A DNA stretch of 64,000 bases, from positions 124,001 to 188,000 of the forward strand of contig NZ_JAQTLS010000005.1 in NCBI RefSeq assembly GCF_028714775.1, in the 5' to 3' direction. Within the stretch, counting starts at the first letter, position 1. Each line of letters begins with the position of its first letter. This document shows, one piece after another, positions 46,350 through 56,000 of the stretch. The translations under genes and the position numbers were made by a program. The notes beneath the pieces are model-generated. The model did no database searches. It was not told where the DNA came from and saw only the letters and a program-made list of their open reading frames with translations. Origin of the DNA: Thiothrix sp. Its GTDB lineage: Bacteria; Pseudomonadota; Gammaproteobacteria; Thiotrichales; Thiotrichaceae.

Positions 46350-46377
46350 AAAAAAAATCGACCGCGCGATGCGCGGT
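46350..46377 (-). terminator. Hairpin plus T8 after the TIR-nSTAND-FGE gene
   Basis: Minus strand: ACCGCGC-ATC-GCGCGGT (46377-46361), then CGA and eight T residues. It has the same build as the hairpin after the NACHT-FGE gene (3-base loop, three bases, T8). It separates the target gene from avd by an intrinsic terminator. Confidence 0.8.
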
Positions 46378-46458
46378 AACACCAACCCAACCACCACCAT
46401 TCCCGGCAGCGACCTCAGAAAAGTATAGGCCATCTCCCCGACGATAAAGGATAAAGGG

Positions 46459-46605
46459 CTAATTAGTCCTGGCGGCTCGCAAGACTCGAAATCCCACACC
46501 GTAGCTTCGGTTGACAGTGTTGGTCCAGAGACGCGCGGAGGAACGCAACCACTCAGGTTTGTCGTTCCACGAACCACCACGCAACACCCGCACACCTGAC
46601 TCATT
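46459..46605 (-). other. Possible DGR variable region of the TIR-nSTAND-FGE gene
   Basis: Between RVLRGGSW and GFRVLRA the ligand-face residues read N-D-K, W, L-W-T-N-T-V-N, S-Y-G-V. Many codons end in C or T (AAC GAC, CTC, ACC AAC ACT GTC AAC, AGC TAC GGT), but AAA, TGG, CGA and GTG do not, so the adenine-mutagenesis signature is weaker than in the NACHT-FGE gene. Position and the adjacent avd gene are the main support. Confidence 0.4.
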
Positions 46606-49317
46606 TTTAGGCTCCATACAACGACCTTCACTGCCATCAAAGTCTGCTTTCCACTCAGAGCATGTCCATTCCCAAACATTGCCCGCCGTATCATACAACC
46701 CGAAAGCATTAGGAGAAAAACTGCCTATTGGCGCTACATACTTTCCACCCCATTGGTCATCACAACCATCACAATTCGCTTTACCTTTTGCAGCATCTTG
46801 ATCACCCCACCAGTAAGGCGTATCAGTTCCGGCACGTGCCACATATTCCCACTCAGCTTCAGTCGGCAGACGGTATTGGTAGTTGCCTTCCGTTTTGATA
46901 CTCAACCATTGCAGATAAGCATTGGCATCATTCCACGACACATAGGTCACAGCACGCCGCCCACGCTCGTTTTTGCTGGGTTCACCATTCGGGTATTTCA
47001 GGTCTTTTTGTGTTCCTTGCTGTTGCCAAACGTAGTAATCGTACTGCTCATACGTCACTTCGTATTTACCGATGAAAAAGGGCTGCGAAATTGTGGCATT
47101 GGTAGCAGGATAACCAAAATTTTGCTGACCATATACTCCCTGATCGTTCAATGATTTATTCGCCATCTCCCCGAAATCCTTGTCGTATTCCCCTACCCGG
47201 AATTCACCAGTCGGTGGCTGAATTTCTTTTTCCACCAGTTCAGGCAAAGGCTCCGGCAACCAACCCCAACTCATTAGACGGAATTTTTGCAAGGTCAGCA
47301 TGTAGGATGGCGGCAAGCTGTTATCCAGCGTCCACAAGTAAGATTGCCCGACGAAGGCCAGCAACAGCAACAGCATGACGCCTTGCCCCCATCCAACCCG
47401 ACGGCTACGGCGCAGGAAACATTCATCCACACTGCCCTGCTCCGGGCGCAGCTTGCGGTAAGCACGTAATTCACTCCAGCTTGCCAGATTGAACCAACGC
47501 CCCAAGCCCTTTTTACCCTGCCATTCCTTCGCTTGTCGGGTGAGTTGGTCACGGTAGAACCCACGCTCGCGGTTTTTGTCGATGTAGTCGTAGAGGGTTT
47601 TCCAGTAGCCGACCAGCTTGCCGCTGGTTTCATCCTTACCTTTGGCGCGGATCAGGGTTTCGTGGATGAGGTCAATGGATTGGTCGTGCTCATTATCGCC
47701 AACCGTCACCAGCAGGCGCAGGCTACCATTAGCTTTGCGGTTGCCACCGTCCGGCGTTGGCCTGCCCGTCAGGTAATCAATCACCTGTTGCCCACGTTTA
47801 GGGTCAACCTTTTTGCCCCCCGCTGCCAGCCGCGCTTCACCCAAGGGCAAACGACGGCGGGTATGACGGCCTTCGTCATTGATGCGGGTCAGCGCCAACA
47901 GCAATTCCAGCGCATCGGCTTTGCCTTTGGGCAGATCACTTTCCAAGCGTGCCAACAACGCATCAGCCTGTTCTTCCAGCAAACCAGCAATACCGCCCTT
48001 GCTGATGTACAACTCACCGCTGAGGCGATTGCCCTGCCGTTGTTCCCACAACACCCGCAAGGCATTTTCCACCAGTGGCAATGCGCCCGGTTCATCTTTG
48101 GCATCGTTCATGATGGCGGTGGTAATCGCACCCACATCCAGCCCCGCCAGCCGTGCAGGCTGTTCGATGGCTTCGCGCAAGCCATCCTGCGCAATGGTTT
48201 TCAACAGGTAGCGTTTGCAGTGCTGGTTGTAGAGTTCCGACAGGCATGGCAATTGCTCGAAGCCTTCCAAGAAGTCGATGCGCACCGTGCTGATCACAAA
48301 CAGCGGACAATCTTTGTCTTTCAACGCGGTGGATAGCTGCTGGTCAAAGTGCAACTTTTCGGCTTTGTCGGCAAAGGTGAACAACTCCTCAAACTGGTCA
48401 ACCACCAGCAGAAAGGCTTTTTTATCCTGCTTGAAATCACGCAAGCGCAGGGCAAGCGCGTTAGGGTCTTGCCGCAAACTGCGGTAACGCTTGCCCGTAT
48501 CACGTAACGCCGCGTCCGCCACCAGCGAATGCTCCAGCACTTCCGCCAGTTGTTGCAACGGCTTTTCCCCCGGCATCAACGGGCCGAGGATGTGCCACTG
48601 TTCGTAGCCAGTCCGTGCCCACAATGCACCCTGTTGGATCAGCGGCAACATTCCGGCGTTCACCAGCGAGGATTTGCCTGCACCGCTATTGCCTTCAATT
48701 TGCAACCAGCGACAGTATTGCGTGTCGATGGGGATGTTGGCGGGATTGCTGTCGCGTTGTGTGCCGAGGAATTTGAGGGCTTCCAGCGTTTCCTTGCGCC
48801 GCCCAAAAAACAGGTGTGCATGTTCGGGCTGGAAAGCACTCAAACCAAGGAACGGACAACCTTCCACGGTATTGCTGTTGTCCAGCAGTTCGGTTTTATC
48901 GCGGATGGCGTGGATAAGGGTTTCTGGCAAAGCCTGATCGGCTTGCCAACGCTGGATTTGGAACAGGCTCAGGAACGGCGGCAGGCTATGCACATTGCCT
49001 TCCGGCAGCAGGATCGGGAAAATCGGCAGACGTTGCCCATCATCATGCGGCGACAGATGTCGCGCCAAAGCAAACTGGGTTTCCGCCATCACCCAACGCT
49101 GGATGCCGTTCGCCCCAACCAGCAGCACAAAGGCAGAACAGCTTTGCAGCGCGGTTTGTAGCTGCGCCATCCAATTATCGCCAACGCGGATGGAGTCTTC
49201 GTCACGGAATACCGTAAACCCGGCTTTTTCCAATTCAGTACGCAAGGCAAGCGCCGCTTCCAGATTGGTGCGGCTGTAGCTGAGAAAGATTTGTGCGGTC
49301 GGCGGGGTTACACTCAT
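46459..49317 (-). CDS. TIR-nSTAND NTPase with C-terminal FGE/C-type-lectin sensor (putative DGR target)
   Basis: 952 residues from the ATG at 49317 (GGAG upstream). Domains: TIR (about 8-140; IFLSYSRTNLEAALALRTEL, candidate catalytic Glu79 in WVMAET), nSTAND1 NTPase (P-loop IEGNSGAGKSS at 207-217, Walker B FLLVVDQFEELF), a helical region, one transmembrane helix (about 640-660, VMLLLLLAFVGQSYLW) and an FGE-sulfatase/C-type-lectin domain (FFIGKYEVTYEQYDYY, RLPTEAEWEYVARAG, RVLRGGSW, GFRVL). The FGE catalytic cysteines are absent. TIR domains of this kind cleave NAD upon sensing a ligand. Likely a ligand-triggered conflict effector; avd follows it. Confidence 0.88.
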   Translation of the reverse strand: MSVTPPTAQIFLSYSRTNLEAALALRTELEKAGFTVFRDEDSIRVGDNWMAQLQTALQSCSAFVLLVGANGIQRWVMAETQFALARHLSPHDDGQRLPIFPILLPEGNVHSLPPFLSLFQIQRWQADQALPETLIHAIRDKTELLDNSNTVEGCPFLGLSAFQPEHAHLFFGRRKETLEALKFLGTQRDSNPANIPIDTQYCRWLQIEGNSGAGKSSLVNAGMLPLIQQGALWARTGYEQWHILGPLMPGEKPLQQLAEVLEHSLVADAALRDTGKRYRSLRQDPNALALRLRDFKQDKKAFLLVVDQFEELFTFADKAEKLHFDQQLSTALKDKDCPLFVISTVRIDFLEGFEQLPCLSELYNQHCKRYLLKTIAQDGLREAIEQPARLAGLDVGAITTAIMNDAKDEPGALPLVENALRVLWEQRQGNRLSGELYISKGGIAGLLEEQADALLARLESDLPKGKADALELLLALTRINDEGRHTRRRLPLGEARLAAGGKKVDPKRGQQVIDYLTGRPTPDGGNRKANGSLRLLVTVGDNEHDQSIDLIHETLIRAKGKDETSGKLVGYWKTLYDYIDKNRERGFYRDQLTRQAKEWQGKKGLGRWFNLASWSELRAYRKLRPEQGSVDECFLRRSRRVGWGQGVMLLLLLAFVGQSYLWTLDNSLPPSYMLTLQKFRLMSWGWLPEPLPELVEKEIQPPTGEFRVGEYDKDFGEMANKSLNDQGVYGQQNFGYPATNATISQPFFIGKYEVTYEQYDYYVWQQQGTQKDLKYPNGEPSKNERGRRAVTYVSWNDANAYLQWLSIKTEGNYQYRLPTEAEWEYVARAGTDTPYWWGDQDAAKGKANCDGCDDQWGGKYVAPIGSFSPNAFGLYDTAGNVWEWTCSEWKADFDGSEGRCMEPKNESGVRVLRGGSWNDKPEWLRSSARLWTNTVNRSYGVGFRVLRAARTN

Positions 49318-49369
49318 GCCCGATCTCCAAGCCCATAGGAATAGCAAGGATTATGGCACAAAAACCCAC

Positions 49370-49416
49370 ACTGTCATGCATAGCATCTTGTACGCCTGAT
49401 GTTGTAACATGACAGT
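49370..49416. promoter_or_regulatory. Candidate TacA operator
   Basis: ACTGTCATG (49370-49378) and CATGACAGT (49408-49416) are perfect 9-bp inverted arms, 29 bases apart, ending 23 bases before the tacA ATG. They also lie in the divergent promoter region of the TIR-nSTAND-FGE gene, so the TA complex could affect both. Confidence 0.5.
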
Positions 49417-49439
49417 ATGAATTCCAAGGGAGGAACACC

Positions 49440-49724
49440 ATGCTCGCCACCACCGCCACGACCCGCCCTGCCCGTTTCGGCCTGCGGGCAACCTTGCAAC
49501 AAGAAGCCATTTTGCGCCGCGCCGCTGAAGTCAGCCGCAAGTCCCTGACGGAGTTCATTCTGGACAGTGCCTGTGCCGTTGCCGAACAGACCTTGCTGGA
49601 ACAGCGCCTGTTCATGGTTTCCGGGCAACAATACCAAACCTTGCTGGAACTGCTTGACCGCCCACCCCAAGCGAATGCCGGGTTAGAAAAACTGTTCAGC
49701 AAAACCGCACCGTGGGAACAGTGA
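49440..49724 (+). CDS. tacA: DUF1778 (TacA-type) antitoxin
   Basis: 94 residues. ARFGLRATLQQEAILRRAAE and SRKSLTEFILDSACAVAEQT form the ribbon-helix-helix of the DUF1778 family, and the C-terminal part (FDRP-like LLDRPPQANAGLEKLF) is the toxin-binding tail. GGGAGGA precedes the ATG. Its stop overlaps the ATG of the acetyltransferase toxin (TGATG). It is divergent from the TIR-nSTAND-FGE gene. Confidence 0.9.
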   Translation: MLATTATTRPARFGLRATLQQEAILRRAAEVSRKSLTEFILDSACAVAEQTLLEQRLFMVSGQQYQTLLELLDRPPQANAGLEKLFSKTAPWEQ

Positions 49725-50212
49725 TGCACGCACCAGCACCGTTATTGCGCGAACACGAATTGGAAGATTTTGATTGCGGGCAAACCTCCCTCAATGACTG
49801 GTTACAACGTTATGCCCGCCAAGCACAAGGCAGCGGCTCTGCCCGTACCTTTGTGGTTACAGATGAAAAGCGTGTAGTTGGCTATTTCAGCCTGACGGTA
49901 GGCCAAGTTGATACGCTGGATGCGCCGGAACGGGTACGCAAAGGTATGGGGCAATATCCCATTCCTGTCATTCTGCTGGCGCGGTTGGCGGTTGACCAAC
50001 GCTACCAAGGGCAAGGGATTGGCGTAGGGTTACTGAAAGATGCGATCCGCCGTGCCCTGATGATTGCAGAACAGGCGGGAGTGCGGGCTATGATGACGCA
50101 TCCCCTCAACGAGGATGCTGCACGTTTCTACCGTACATTCGGCTTTGAAGCATCCCCACTGGGCGGACAACAACTGCTGCTGTTGTTGAAGGATGCCAAA
50201 AAATACGCCTAA
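49724..50212 (+). CDS. tacT: GNAT toxin of the TacT/AtaT family
   Basis: 162 residues. FDCGQTSLNDWLQRYARQAQ is the hallmark opening of TacT-like acetyltransferases, RLAVDQRYQGQGIGVGLLKD the acetyl-CoA loop (Q/RxxGxG/A) and NEDAARFYRTFGF the catalytic Tyr region. These toxins acetylate the amino acid on charged tRNA and block translation. The ATG at 49724, overlapping the antitoxin stop, is preferred to the GTG 12 bases upstream. Confidence 0.92.
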   Translation: MHAPAPLLREHELEDFDCGQTSLNDWLQRYARQAQGSGSARTFVVTDEKRVVGYFSLTVGQVDTLDAPERVRKGMGQYPIPVILLARLAVDQRYQGQGIGVGLLKDAIRRALMIAEQAGVRAMMTHPLNEDAARFYRTFGFEASPLGGQQLLLLLKDAKKYA

Positions 50213-50218
50213 CACCCG

Positions 50219-50575
50219 TTACTTCTTCTTCATCTTCTCTTTCAAATCCGCAAACGGGTTATGCGTTGCCGCTGCTGGGCCTTTGGTTCCCGCTGAGCCG
50301 CCATGCATTGCTTCGATCAGCTTTTGGTGTTCGTTGTCGTGGCAATACAGGCATAACAATTCCCAGTTACTGCCATCTGCCGGATTATTGTCGTGGTTGT
50401 GGTCACGGTGATGCACGGTCAGTTCCCGCAGGTTGGCGTGGGTAAATTCACGGGTGCAACGCCCGCAAATCCACGGGTACAGTTTGAGCGCTTGTTCGCG
50501 GTAGCCTTTGGAACGGTCTTCGGCATTCTTGCGGGCTTTGAGGACGATTTTTTCGTGTTCGGGATTCAGGTTCAT
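50219..50575 (-). CDS. yajD: YajD family HNH nuclease
   Basis: 118 residues. Two zinc-type pairs, ICGRCTREF and LLCLYCHDNEH, flank the HNH core LTVHHRDHNHDNNPADGSNW. The length and the KARKNAEDRSKGYREQALKL opening are as in YajD. The biological role of this widespread protein is not settled. It is convergent with tacT (6 bases apart). Confidence 0.92.
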   Translation of the reverse strand: MNLNPEHEKIVLKARKNAEDRSKGYREQALKLYPWICGRCTREFTHANLRELTVHHRDHNHDNNPADGSNWELLCLYCHDNEHQKLIEAMHGGSAGTKGPAAATHNPFADLKEKMKKK

Positions 50576-50676
50576 GGATATTTGCCCTTCAATTCAGTAG
50601 TAGGGGCAAGCATAGCACAGCCCATCAGGCAGGTGGAGCCGTGCAACACCTGCCCGATTTAGCGCGGCTAACCCCC

Positions 50677-51252
50677 TTAGCGGTGCGGCCTTCTTTTCAC
50701 CGGAATCGGTTTGAGGTTGCTCGCGCTCAGCCCCATTTCCTCGTCTGCCATCATGCGGCTGCGGTCAACGAAAATGGAAATCGGATAGCCGTACTTACGG
50801 TCATATTTCACATCAATTTGCGCGGCCTTGCTGTTGACCGCTTCTTGAATGGTTTTGAACAAACCATCTACAGTCATGGCACGGTCACGGGCATCGGTAT
50901 TGGCAGGAGCCATGCGTCCATTTCCGGCAGGTAACGCGGCTGGCGGCGTTGACACGGCTTTCACGACCTTGCCGCCTTTCACCGTAATCTGGATGGGAGC
51001 GGTAAATTCCGGCGCACAGAAACAACTGCGGGCTAGAGTGAATGTGTAATTGCTGATTTTCTGCGCTTTCCACTTCATCTGATTGGCTTTCAATGCTTTG
51101 AGGATCAACGGCATACGTGGATCAGGCTGTTCAATCGGCATTCCCCCGTCAACAGGTGGTGGCGGTGGTACTGGCGGCAAACCGGCAGCATTGGCAATAG
51201 CGCTGAACCCCAGCATTAACGACAGCAACGTGGTAACTAATGGCTTGAACAT
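50677..51252 (-). CDS. Secreted DUF6174-like protein
   Basis: 191 residues with a signal peptide (about 1-22, ending IANAA) and a proline-rich stretch (PPVPPPPPVDGG). The core MKWKAQKISNYTFTLARSCF with FCAPEFTAPIQITVKGGKVV fits DUF6174 (W-x(5)-I-x-x-Y-T-F ... C-x-C). The function of the family is unknown. It lies just upstream of, and divergent from, the TetR operon. Confidence 0.75.
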   Translation of the reverse strand: MFKPLVTTLLSLMLGFSAIANAAGLPPVPPPPPVDGGMPIEQPDPRMPLILKALKANQMKWKAQKISNYTFTLARSCFCAPEFTAPIQITVKGGKVVKAVSTPPAALPAGNGRMAPANTDARDRAMTVDGLFKTIQEAVNSKAAQIDVKYDRKYGYPISIFVDRSRMMADEEMGLSASNLKPIPVKRRPHR

Positions 51253-51315
51253 AAAAAGATTCCTTTCGTGAGTGTTATGATCAGTTTGGCAGCTTAATGG
51301 TGTGGAAGTTCCCGC

Positions 51316-51370
51316 TCGACAACTGACTGCCGGTCATTTACAATCGCTACAAACAACTGACCGCTAGTCA
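51316..51370 (+). promoter_or_regulatory. tetR promoter with two TetR-type operators
   Basis: TCGACA (51316-51321), 17-base spacer, TACAAT (51339-51344). Operators TGACTGCCGGTCA (51324-51336) and TGACCGCTAGTCA (51358-51370) are 34 bases apart. The second ends 5 bases before the TetR ATG. This is the autoregulated member of the three-promoter set. Confidence 0.8.
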
Positions 51371-51375
51371 TTTAT

Positions 51376-52017
51376 ATGCAAATCCGCGCTACCAATCCCG
51401 AAGATAAGGAACTGCGCCGCGAGGCCATCCTTGATGCTGCCGAACAACTGTGGCTTTCCCAACCCGAACGCATGGCGAATGTGGCAGACATTGCCAGCGC
51501 TGCTGGGCTTGCTAAAGGTACAGTCTATCTGTATTTCCGCAGCAAGGAAGAGCTGTTTCTCGCCATCCACGAACGGCATGTGACGGAGTTTTTCAACCGC
51601 GTCGCAGAACGTGCCCGACAAGACGCCCCGATGACGCTGGAGGATATGCTCAGCCTCACCCGCCAGTTCTTGCTCAATACCCCCGCGTTTTTACCTTTGG
51701 CGACGCAATGCCACGGCATGATGGAACGGCACATCCCGCTGGAAGTCGGCTACGCCTTTGAAGAGCGCACTTATGCCCGCCTGAATACGGTTGTCGCCGC
51801 CCTGCAACGCCATTTCCCGCTGATTACCCCGGCGCTGATGCTGCAAAGCTACGCACTGATTCTGGGGCTGTGGCAATTGCTGCGCCCTACCCCGCTGAAA
51901 GAGCTGATGAAAGAACGCTCGCTGATCTGCGCTTGCACCGACGATTACCTGCTCATGCTGGAAAATGCCCTGAACGCCCTGTGGCGCGGTGCACTGACCC
52001 CGGAGGAACTGACATGA
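51376..52017 (+). CDS. TetR/AcrR family repressor of RND pumps
   Basis: 213 residues. The N-terminal helix-turn-helix is RREAILDAAEQLW to VADIASAAGLAKGTVYLYFR, with SKEELFLAIHERHV as the typical fourth helix; the C-terminal ligand domain is all-helical. It heads an operon with an adaptor (ATGA overlap) and an RND permease. Because the same paired TGAC-N5-GTCA operators occur at its own promoter and at 35932 and 42610, it is inferred to repress all three transcripts and to release them on binding an inducer. Confidence 0.93.
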   Translation: MQIRATNPEDKELRREAILDAAEQLWLSQPERMANVADIASAAGLAKGTVYLYFRSKEELFLAIHERHVTEFFNRVAERARQDAPMTLEDMLSLTRQFLLNTPAFLPLATQCHGMMERHIPLEVGYAFEERTYARLNTVVAALQRHFPLITPALMLQSYALILGLWQLLRPTPLKELMKERSLICACTDDYLLMLENALNALWRGALTPEELT

Positions 52018-53084
52018 AACGCATCTTACTGCTGGCTTTGCTCGCATCATTAGCGGCTTGCAAGGAATCAGAAGCCCCCGCAGCCCCCATCCGCCCCGCC
52101 CAAGTCTGGACAGTTACCGACCAAACCACAGCCAGCAATGTCAGCTATTCCGGCGAAATCAAGGCGCGTTTTGAGGCCGACCTGTCGTTCCGTGTCAGTG
52201 GCAAAATCATGGCACGCGAAGCAGAAGCCGGTGACAGCGTAAAAGCCGGACAAGTGTTGGCACACCTCGACACCACCGACTTGAACCTGAACACCCAAGC
52301 CGCGCAAGCCGCTGCCCGCGCCGCCCTCTCCGACCAAGCCACCGCCAAAGCGGAACTGGCACGCAACCGCGAACTGTTCCAGAAAAATTTCATCAGCAAA
52401 GCCGCGTTGGAAGCCTACATCAACCGTTACAACGCCGCCGAATCCAGCGCCAAGGCCGCCACCGCACAGTTTGATCTGGCACAAAACCAATCCGGCTACA
52501 GTGACCTGAAAGCCGACAAAGACGGGGTAATCACCACGTTCAGCGCCGAAAGCGGGCAAGTGGTCGCTGCCGGACAACCCGTCGCACACATTGCTTACGA
52601 CGGCGAACGCGAAGCCTACATCCGCATCGGTGAAAATACCGCCAAAACCCTCACTGCAGGCACGTTGGTCAATATCAAACTGTGGTCACAGCCGGACACA
52701 GCCTTTCAGGGCAAAGTGCGGGAAATTTCCCCTGCCACCGACGTTACCCGCAGCTTTTTGGTCAAGATCAGCCTGTTGAACCCGCCGGAAGGTGTACGGC
52801 TGGGTGCAACCGCCGACATCAGCTTGCCTGCGGCGCGTACCCAAGAAACTAACTGGTTGCCTGCTTCCGCACTGTTCCAACAAAGCAAACAAGCTGCCGT
52901 GTGGGTCATGGGGGCAGATCATCAAGTACACACCCAAGCCGTCAACGTGATTGCCTATGGCGAAGACGGGGTAATAGTCAGCGGTTTGCAAGCGGGCGCA
53001 CAAGTGATCGCCGCCGGTATCCACAAACTGAGCGAAGGGCAAACCATCACCCCCATTCCATATGACGGGAAGGCTGGCTCATGA
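52014..53084 (+). CDS. RND adaptor lipoprotein
   Basis: 356 residues from the ATG at 52014, which overlaps the TetR stop. MKRILLLALLASLAAC is a lipoprotein signal with the lipobox Cys at residue 16. MFP domains: VSGKIMAREAEAGDSVKAGQ, an alpha-hairpin (about 95-150), YSDLKADKDGVITTFSAESG, then beta-barrel domains. It couples the permease at 53081 (overlap ATGA) to an outer-membrane channel not encoded here. Confidence 0.92.
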   Translation: MKRILLLALLASLAACKESEAPAAPIRPAQVWTVTDQTTASNVSYSGEIKARFEADLSFRVSGKIMAREAEAGDSVKAGQVLAHLDTTDLNLNTQAAQAAARAALSDQATAKAELARNRELFQKNFISKAALEAYINRYNAAESSAKAATAQFDLAQNQSGYSDLKADKDGVITTFSAESGQVVAAGQPVAHIAYDGEREAYIRIGENTAKTLTAGTLVNIKLWSQPDTAFQGKVREISPATDVTRSFLVKISLLNPPEGVRLGATADISLPAARTQETNWLPASALFQQSKQAAVWVMGADHQVHTQAVNVIAYGEDGVIVSGLQAGAQVIAAGIHKLSEGQTITPIPYDGKAGS

Positions 53085-56000
53085 ACGGTTTCAATCTCTC
53101 GGAATGGGCGCTGCGCCACCGTAATTTCGTCCTGTATTTGATGATACTGACGCTGGGTTTAGGCATTTTCGGCTACGGCAAGCTGGGGCAATCGGAAGAC
53201 CCGCCCTTCACCTTCAAAGTGATGCTGATACAAGCCTATTGGCCCGGTGCGACTGCGCAAGAAGTGGAATCGCAAGTCACCGACCGGATTGAGAAAACCG
53301 TACTCGAAACCGATTACGTCGACGTGGTTCGCAGCTTTTCGCGCCCCGGCGAGGCTAATATTTTCGTCATTGCCAAAGATAATGCCCCTTCCAGCGCCAT
53401 GCCGGATATGTTTTACGACATCCACAAACGCACCGAAAACATGGAACGCAGCCTCCCCCAAGGTGTGCAAGGGCCGTTTTTCAACGACGAATTCGGCGAA
53501 ACTTACGGCAATATTTTTGCCCTGACGGGTGATGGTTTCAATTTCGCCCAATTGCGTGACGCGGCAGATGACATCCGCAAGGAATTGCTGCGGGTCAAAG
53601 ACGTGGCGAAAGTCCTCAGCATTGGTGAGCAAGATGAGCGCATTTACATCGAACTCTCCAATACTAAGCTGGCGACTTTGGGTTTCACCGTGCAACAACT
53701 GGTCAATGTCTTGCAGGCGCAAAACAGCATCGCCGCCGTGGGTGCGTACAACACCGCTTCCGACCGCATTTACGTGCGTCCACAAGGGGCATTCACCAGC
53801 CTTGAAGACATCCGCAACCTGCCGATCAATATCGGCGACCGCACCTTGCGCCTGCGCGAAGTGGCGGAAGTGAAACGCGGATTGGTCGATCCGCCGCATT
53901 CCACCTTCCGTTATCAGGGGCAAGAAGCGCTCGGGATTGGCGTTTCCATGCGCAAAGGCGGCGACATTATTGCGCTGGGCAAATCACTGGATGAAGCGCT
54001 AGTCCGTATCGAAAGCCAGCTTCCCGTCGGCATGGAACTGCACCGGGTCAATGACCAACCCTCGGCGGTGAAACGCTCGGTCGGCGAATTCCTGCAAACC
54101 GTGTTTGAAGCCGTCGTCATCGTGCTGGCGGTAAGTTTTATCAGCCTTGGGGTACGCGCTGGAACAGTGGTCGCACTGTCGATCCCGCTGGTACTGGCGG
54201 CAACCTTTTTCACTATGCACCTGTTCGGCATTGGCCTGCACAAGATTTCGCTAGGGTCATTGGTGCTAGCCTTGGGGCTGCTGGTGGATGACGCCATCAT
54301 CGCTATCGAAATGATGGTGGTGAAAATGGAAGAAGGCTGGGATCGGGTCAAAGCCGCAAGCTTCGCCTACACCACCACCGCGTTTCCGATGCTAACCGGG
54401 ACGTTGGTCACGGCGGCAGGCTTCCTGCCAATTGCCACCGCACAATCCTCGGTCGGGGAATACACCCGTTCAATCTTTGAAGTAGTCACGATTGCGCTGG
54501 TGATTTCGTGGTTTGCGGCGGTAATTGTGATCCCGTATTTGGGGTTCAAATTGTTGCCGGAGCATGTGTCGCATGATCCCTCCCAGGAAAAGGAAGGGTA
54601 TTTCGCCAAATTACTCAAACCCTTACTGGATGCCCAACATCACCTCGCGGAAAGGTTCTATCGCCATTTCCGCCACCTGATCCAAGCCTGCGTCAATTAC
54701 CCAGCAATCGTCATCTTACTGACGCTCGCCACCTTCATCGGCTCCATCATGCTGTTCCAGTTGGTGCAGAAACAGTTCTTCCCCGATGCCACACGCCTAG
54801 AGTTGATCGTTGACCTGAAATTACCAGAAGGTTCTTCTCTGCAAGCGACCCAAGCGGAAGTCGGCAAGCTGGAAAAATACCTGAATACCCAGCAAGACCA
54901 TATCGACAACTTCGTCGCGTATGTGGGCAACGGTTCGCCACGTTTCTACCTGCCGCTTGACCAACAACTGCCTGCCGCCAGTTTTGCGCAATTCGTGATT
55001 ACCACCAAAAGCATTCCCGACCGCGAAGTTTTACGCACCCAACTAATCGACCTGTTGGATAACAGCGGGCAATTCACACTGACGCGCGGGCGTGCCGTGC
55101 GCCTAGAAAACGGCCCGCCAGTAGGCTACCCGGTACAGTTCCGCATTTCCGGCGATGATTTGTGGAAACTGCGCGAACTTGCCGAACAAGTTGCCAGCGC
55201 CATGCGTGCCAACCCACATCTGGTCAACGTGCATTTGGACTGGAACGAACGCAGCAAAGCCATTCGCCTGAAAGTAGACACGGCAAAAGCCATCAGCCTC
55301 GGCGTGACCCAAGCCGCCCTGTCGCAACTGCTGCAAAGCACCCTGCAAGGCACACCCATCGGCGAATTCCGCGAACAAGACCAAACCATCCCCATTCTGC
55401 TGCGCGGGACAGAAGGCGAACGCGACCAACTTTCCCGCCTTGCCGGGCTGAATGTGCCAACCTCCACCGGCAAAACCGTGCCGTTGTCACAACTGGCGAA
55501 TGTCGAATACGCGCAGGAAGAAGGCATCCTCTGGCATCGCAACCGCGTCCGCACCATCACGGTACGCGGGGATATTTACGGTAAAATCCAAGCACCCACT
55601 GTCACCGAAGAAGTGGAAGCGCGGCTGGGTGACATCCGCAAAGCCTTGCCGCTGGGCTACCGGCTGGAAACGGGTGGGGCGGTAGAAGAAAGCGCGAAAG
55701 GCAACGAATCCATCGGTGCGGGTTTCCCACTGTTCATCATCGTGGTGCTGACCTTGCTGATGATCCAATTGCAGAGTTTCCAGCGCGTCATTATGGTGAT
55801 GCTGACCGCGCCGTTTGGGCTGATAGGAGTGGCGGTATTCCTGCTGCTGTTTAACCAGCCATTCGGCTTCGTGGCAATGCTGGGGACGATTGCACTTTCC
55901 GGCATGATCATGCGCAACTCAGTAATCTTGCTGGATCAGATCGAGCGCAATATCGAAGAGGGGCAAGTGCCACGCGAAGCGGTGATTGATGCTGCGGTAA

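Noticed and set aside
46338..46709. Minus-strand reading frame overlapping the 3' end of the TIR-nSTAND-FGE gene, with a hydrophobic C-terminus.
   Set aside because: It overlaps the FGE domain in another frame. A short sub-frame starting at about 46428 has GGGGAG only two bases before its ATG, and its end lies inside the hairpin-T8 signal, so a real gene is unlikely.
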